64,000 bases of DNA, taken from assembly GCF_001425625.1 (NCBI RefSeq), contig NZ_LMCP01000023.1:63428-127427 (forward strand). The letters are read 5' to 3'. This stretch comes from Mesorhizobium sp. Root102 (GTDB lineage Bacteria; Pseudomonadota; Alphaproteobacteria; Rhizobiales; Rhizobiaceae). Under the pieces are notes generated by a model. It was not told where the DNA came from. It saw nothing but the letters and a program-made list of their open reading frames with translations, and made no database searches. Every line of letters begins with the position of its first letter. Within the stretch, counting starts at the first letter, position 1. Shown in pieces: positions 61,934 to 64,000 of the stretch. The translations under genes and the position numbers were made by a program.

Positions 61934-63496
61934 ATGGCGCAGGATCAACTCTCGCCCGGACAAACGACCATGTCAGATATCCTTCGCAGACATCGCGTCG
62001 CGGCCTTGCTGGGCGCTGCGCTAATCATATCCCCCTTCGTGATCTCTTTCGCCCAAAGCGCGGGCAACACCGTTCCGACAACCCAGACACCTGTCGCCGG
62101 CATCACTGCGCCTAACGGTTCGTTCGCTCCCATCGTGGCCGCCGACAAGCCGGCCGTGGTCACGGTTACCACCGTCATGAAGGCGCAGCCGGAAAGCACC
62201 GATGACGGCATGCCTCTCGGCAACTCGCCATTCGACGACTATTTCCGCCAGTTCTTCGGCGACAAGGGCAGGGCTGCTCCGCGCACGCCGCCGCAGGAAC
62301 AGGCACAGCGGGCCGAGGCACTCGGCTCCGGCTTCATCGTCGCCTCCGATGGCACCATCGTCACCAACAATCACGTCATCGACGGCGCCTCTTCGATCAA
62401 GGTGACGCTCGACGATGGCACCGAACTTCCCGCAACGCTCGTCGGCCGCGACGCCAAGAACGATCTCGCCGTGCTCAAGATCAAAGCCGGCAAGTCCCTG
62501 CCGACGGTCAAATGGGGTGACTCCGACAAGTTGATGACCGGCGACCAGGTGCTGGCGATCGGCAATCCGTTCGGCATCGGCACCACGGTCACCGCAGGCA
62601 TTGTTTCTGCACGCGGCCGCGACCTGCACAGCGGACCGTTTGACGACTTCATCCAGATCGACGCCCCGATCAATCACGGCAATTCCGGTGGTCCGCTGGT
62701 CGATGTGAACGGCAATGTCGTCGGCATCAACGCGGCGATCTATTCGCCCAATGGCGGCAGCGTCGGCGTGGGCTTCGCCATTCCGTCGGATCAGGCCCAG
62801 AAAGTGGTCGCCAAGCTGATGAAGGACGGCTCGATCCAGTACGGCTATCTCGGCGTCGAGATCCAGCCGGTGACGCCGGATGTGGCTAGCGCTATTGGGC
62901 TAGATCATGCTGGCGGCGCGCTGGTTTCGCAGGTCAATGACGGCTCGCCGGCAGCCGGCGCCGGTGTCCAGACAGGCGACGTCATCACCAGCTTTGCTGG
63001 ACAGGACGTGAAGGATCCCAAGGACCTGTCGCGGGCGGTCGCCAATGTCGCGCCCGGCGCCCGGGAGACGCTGGTCGTTTGGCGCAAGGGCAGGGCGGTA
63101 CAGATTTCCGTCGCTGTCGGCCGCAACACCGACGATGTGAAGACCGCGTCGGCGGACGACGGTTCCGGCACGCCAAGCGCCGAGCAAGGCTCGCGCCTTC
63201 CGGCGATCGGGCTTGGCCTGATGGACATCACCCCTGACATCCGCGAGCAGATGAATCTCGCCGACAATCAGCACGGCGCGATGGTTGCCAGCGTCAATCC
63301 AGACAAGGCGGCCGCGGCATCCGGAATCCAGGCCGGCGACATCATAGTCGCCGTCAATCAGGTACCGGTGAAGAGCGCCAGGCAAGTGACGCAGGCGATC
63401 GCCCAGGCCGGCAAGTCCGGCCGCAAGTCTGTGCTTCTGCTGGTCGAGCGCGACGGCAGCCAGATCTATGTTGCGGTGCCTTTCGCCAACGGCTGA
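61934..63496 (+). CDS. degP: Do-family serine endopeptidase (DegP/HtrA)
   Basis: DegP is a periplasmic protease-chaperone that removes misfolded envelope proteins. The 520-residue precursor has a membrane-type signal (about 25-45, VAALLGAALIISPFVISFAQSAG). The catalytic triad is H147 (NNHVIDG), D177 (KNDLAVLKI) and S251 (GNSGGPLV). Two PDZ domains follow (about 310-405 and 430-515, with GVQTGDVITSFAGQ and GIQAGDIIVAVNQVP). ATG 61934 is chosen for the GGAAGAGG just upstream; ATG 61970 is a shorter alternative. A 211-bp promoter region precedes it. Identification is firm. Confidence 0.93.
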   Translation: MAQDQLSPGQTTMSDILRRHRVAALLGAALIISPFVISFAQSAGNTVPTTQTPVAGITAPNGSFAPIVAADKPAVVTVTTVMKAQPESTDDGMPLGNSPFDDYFRQFFGDKGRAAPRTPPQEQAQRAEALGSGFIVASDGTIVTNNHVIDGASSIKVTLDDGTELPATLVGRDAKNDLAVLKIKAGKSLPTVKWGDSDKLMTGDQVLAIGNPFGIGTTVTAGIVSARGRDLHSGPFDDFIQIDAPINHGNSGGPLVDVNGNVVGINAAIYSPNGGSVGVGFAIPSDQAQKVVAKLMKDGSIQYGYLGVEIQPVTPDVASAIGLDHAGGALVSQVNDGSPAAGAGVQTGDVITSFAGQDVKDPKDLSRAVANVAPGARETLVVWRKGRAVQISVAVGRNTDDVKTASADDGSGTPSAEQGSRLPAIGLGLMDITPDIREQMNLADNQHGAMVASVNPDKAAAASGIQAGDIIVAVNQVPVKSARQVTQAIAQAGKSGRKSVLLLVERDGSQIYVAVPFANG

Positions 63497-63647
63497 CATG
63501 TGGCGTTGACGTGAATGCAGGATCGGCAGGGCTCGTCGGTGACGATCCCCGCCGGCCTCTGCCCGTCAAGATTTCGGTTGCCCGCCACGACATCTTCAAG
63601 AACACTGCATCAGGCCGATGGTGGCTTGATGCAAGGGGATTGCCGCG

Positions 63648-64000
63648 ATGGTCACCCGGGGTTTCTCTTCAGGACGGCGCCCGCCAACCGATGGCGATGC
63701 GCGCATACCGCCCGGCCAATATCTCGAACAGGGTTTTCCAGTGCTGTCGGCCGGCCCAACGCCGCGTGTGCGCATCGAGGATTGGTCTTTCACCCTGAAG
63801 CATGGGCCACGCCCGATCAAGACATGGAACTGGGCCGAGTTCAACGCGCTGCCGTTGACCAAGATGACGCGCGACATCCATTGCGTGACCGCATGGACCA
63901 AGTTCGACACGCCGTGGCAGGGTGTGTTGGTCGACGATATCCTTGCCGACGCGGGGTTGGAGCCGCCGACCGGCTTCACGCTGGCGCACGCGTTCGATGG
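63648..64000 (+). CDS. Sulfite-oxidase-like molybdopterin oxidoreductase, 3' end cut by window edge
   Basis: The product starts MVTRGFSSGRRPPTDGDARI and continues with PPGQYLEQGFPVLSAGPTP, EDWSFTL and DIHCVTAWTKFDTPWQGV. The cysteine in DIHCVTAWTKF is the molybdenum ligand of the SUOX/YedY-type family. AGGGGA (63634-63639) lies eight bases before ATG 63648. Overlapping frames here are rejected because they lack this continuous similarity. Only about 117 residues are in the window; the family is typically 200-260. No signal peptide is seen in this part. Confidence 0.88.
   Translation, partial: MVTRGFSSGRRPPTDGDARIPPGQYLEQGFPVLSAGPTPRVRIEDWSFTLKHGPRPIKTWNWAEFNALPLTKMTRDIHCVTAWTKFDTPWQGVLVDDILADAGLEPPTGFTLAHAFD

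Overview
The window is a 64 kb, GC-rich, densely packed chromosomal segment from an alphaproteobacterium of the order Hyphomicrobiales. Mesorhizobium or a close relative is the best fit. Three things point there: the gene order pckA / chvI-chvG / hprK / EIIA-Man / HPr / ahcY / divL / tsaE-amgK / murU / addB / addA / trxA facing trpFBA-accD-folC; the alphaproteobacterial protein types (short HPr kinase, tyrosine-bearing DivL, AddAB in place of RecBCD); and short intergenic palindromes of the rhizobial kind. No phage, transposon, CRISPR array, tRNA or rRNA was recognised. Both ends are cut inside genes (pckA at the left, a sulfite-oxidase-like gene at the right).

Layout. 1-7.5 kb: pckA faces the ChvI/ChvG envelope-stress two-component system, followed by the regulatory PTS (HPr kinase, EIIA-Man, HPr) and S-adenosylhomocysteinase. 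7.6-19.5 kb: the DivL cell-cycle kinase, a TsaE/sugar-kinase fusion with MurU (cell-wall recycling), AddB/AddA recombination nuclease and thioredoxin. 19.7-29.5 kb: small enzymes and the leftward group trpF-trpB-trpA-accD-folC-VOC, then a YgjP-type protease-like protein, a DUF2852 membrane protein, a BenE transporter and a hydrolase. 29.7-36.7 kb: translation genes infC (ATT start), rpmI, rplT, pheS and pheT, with a GFA-family gene between pheS and pheT. 36.7-43.8 kb: assorted oxidoreductases, a LysR regulator, cytochrome b561, a YceI protein and an esterase.

43.9-51.7 kb is a catabolic cluster, probably for carnitine or gamma-butyrobetaine. It holds an enoyl-CoA hydratase (CaiD-like), a two-domain NDP-forming acyl-CoA synthetase, an acyl-CoA dehydrogenase, an L-carnitine dehydrogenase with a lysine-rich tail, an HD-domain protein that resembles the PhnZ/TmpB diiron oxygenases, and a BKACE enzyme. 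A GlxA/CdhR-type AraC regulator is transcribed divergently. The likely flow is activation, desaturation and hydration of the betaine as CoA thioesters, oxidation of carnitine to 3-dehydrocarnitine, and cleavage by BKACE with acetyl-CoA. The HD protein is the member whose job is least clear and is the best candidate for something new.

51.7-64 kb: a GNAT gene broken by two compensating frameshifts, xylA and xylB separated by an oppositely oriented SnoaL-like gene (with a 23-bp tandem repeat upstream of xylA), a TTC38-like TPR protein, a LysE exporter, an L,D-transpeptidase lipoprotein, a pyrophosphate-type phosphofructokinase overlapping an MBL hydrolase, a DegP-type protease and the start of a molybdopterin oxidoreductase. 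At least three families of short palindromic elements are scattered between genes, some of them inside operons (rpmI-rplT, trpF-trpB, trpA-accD).
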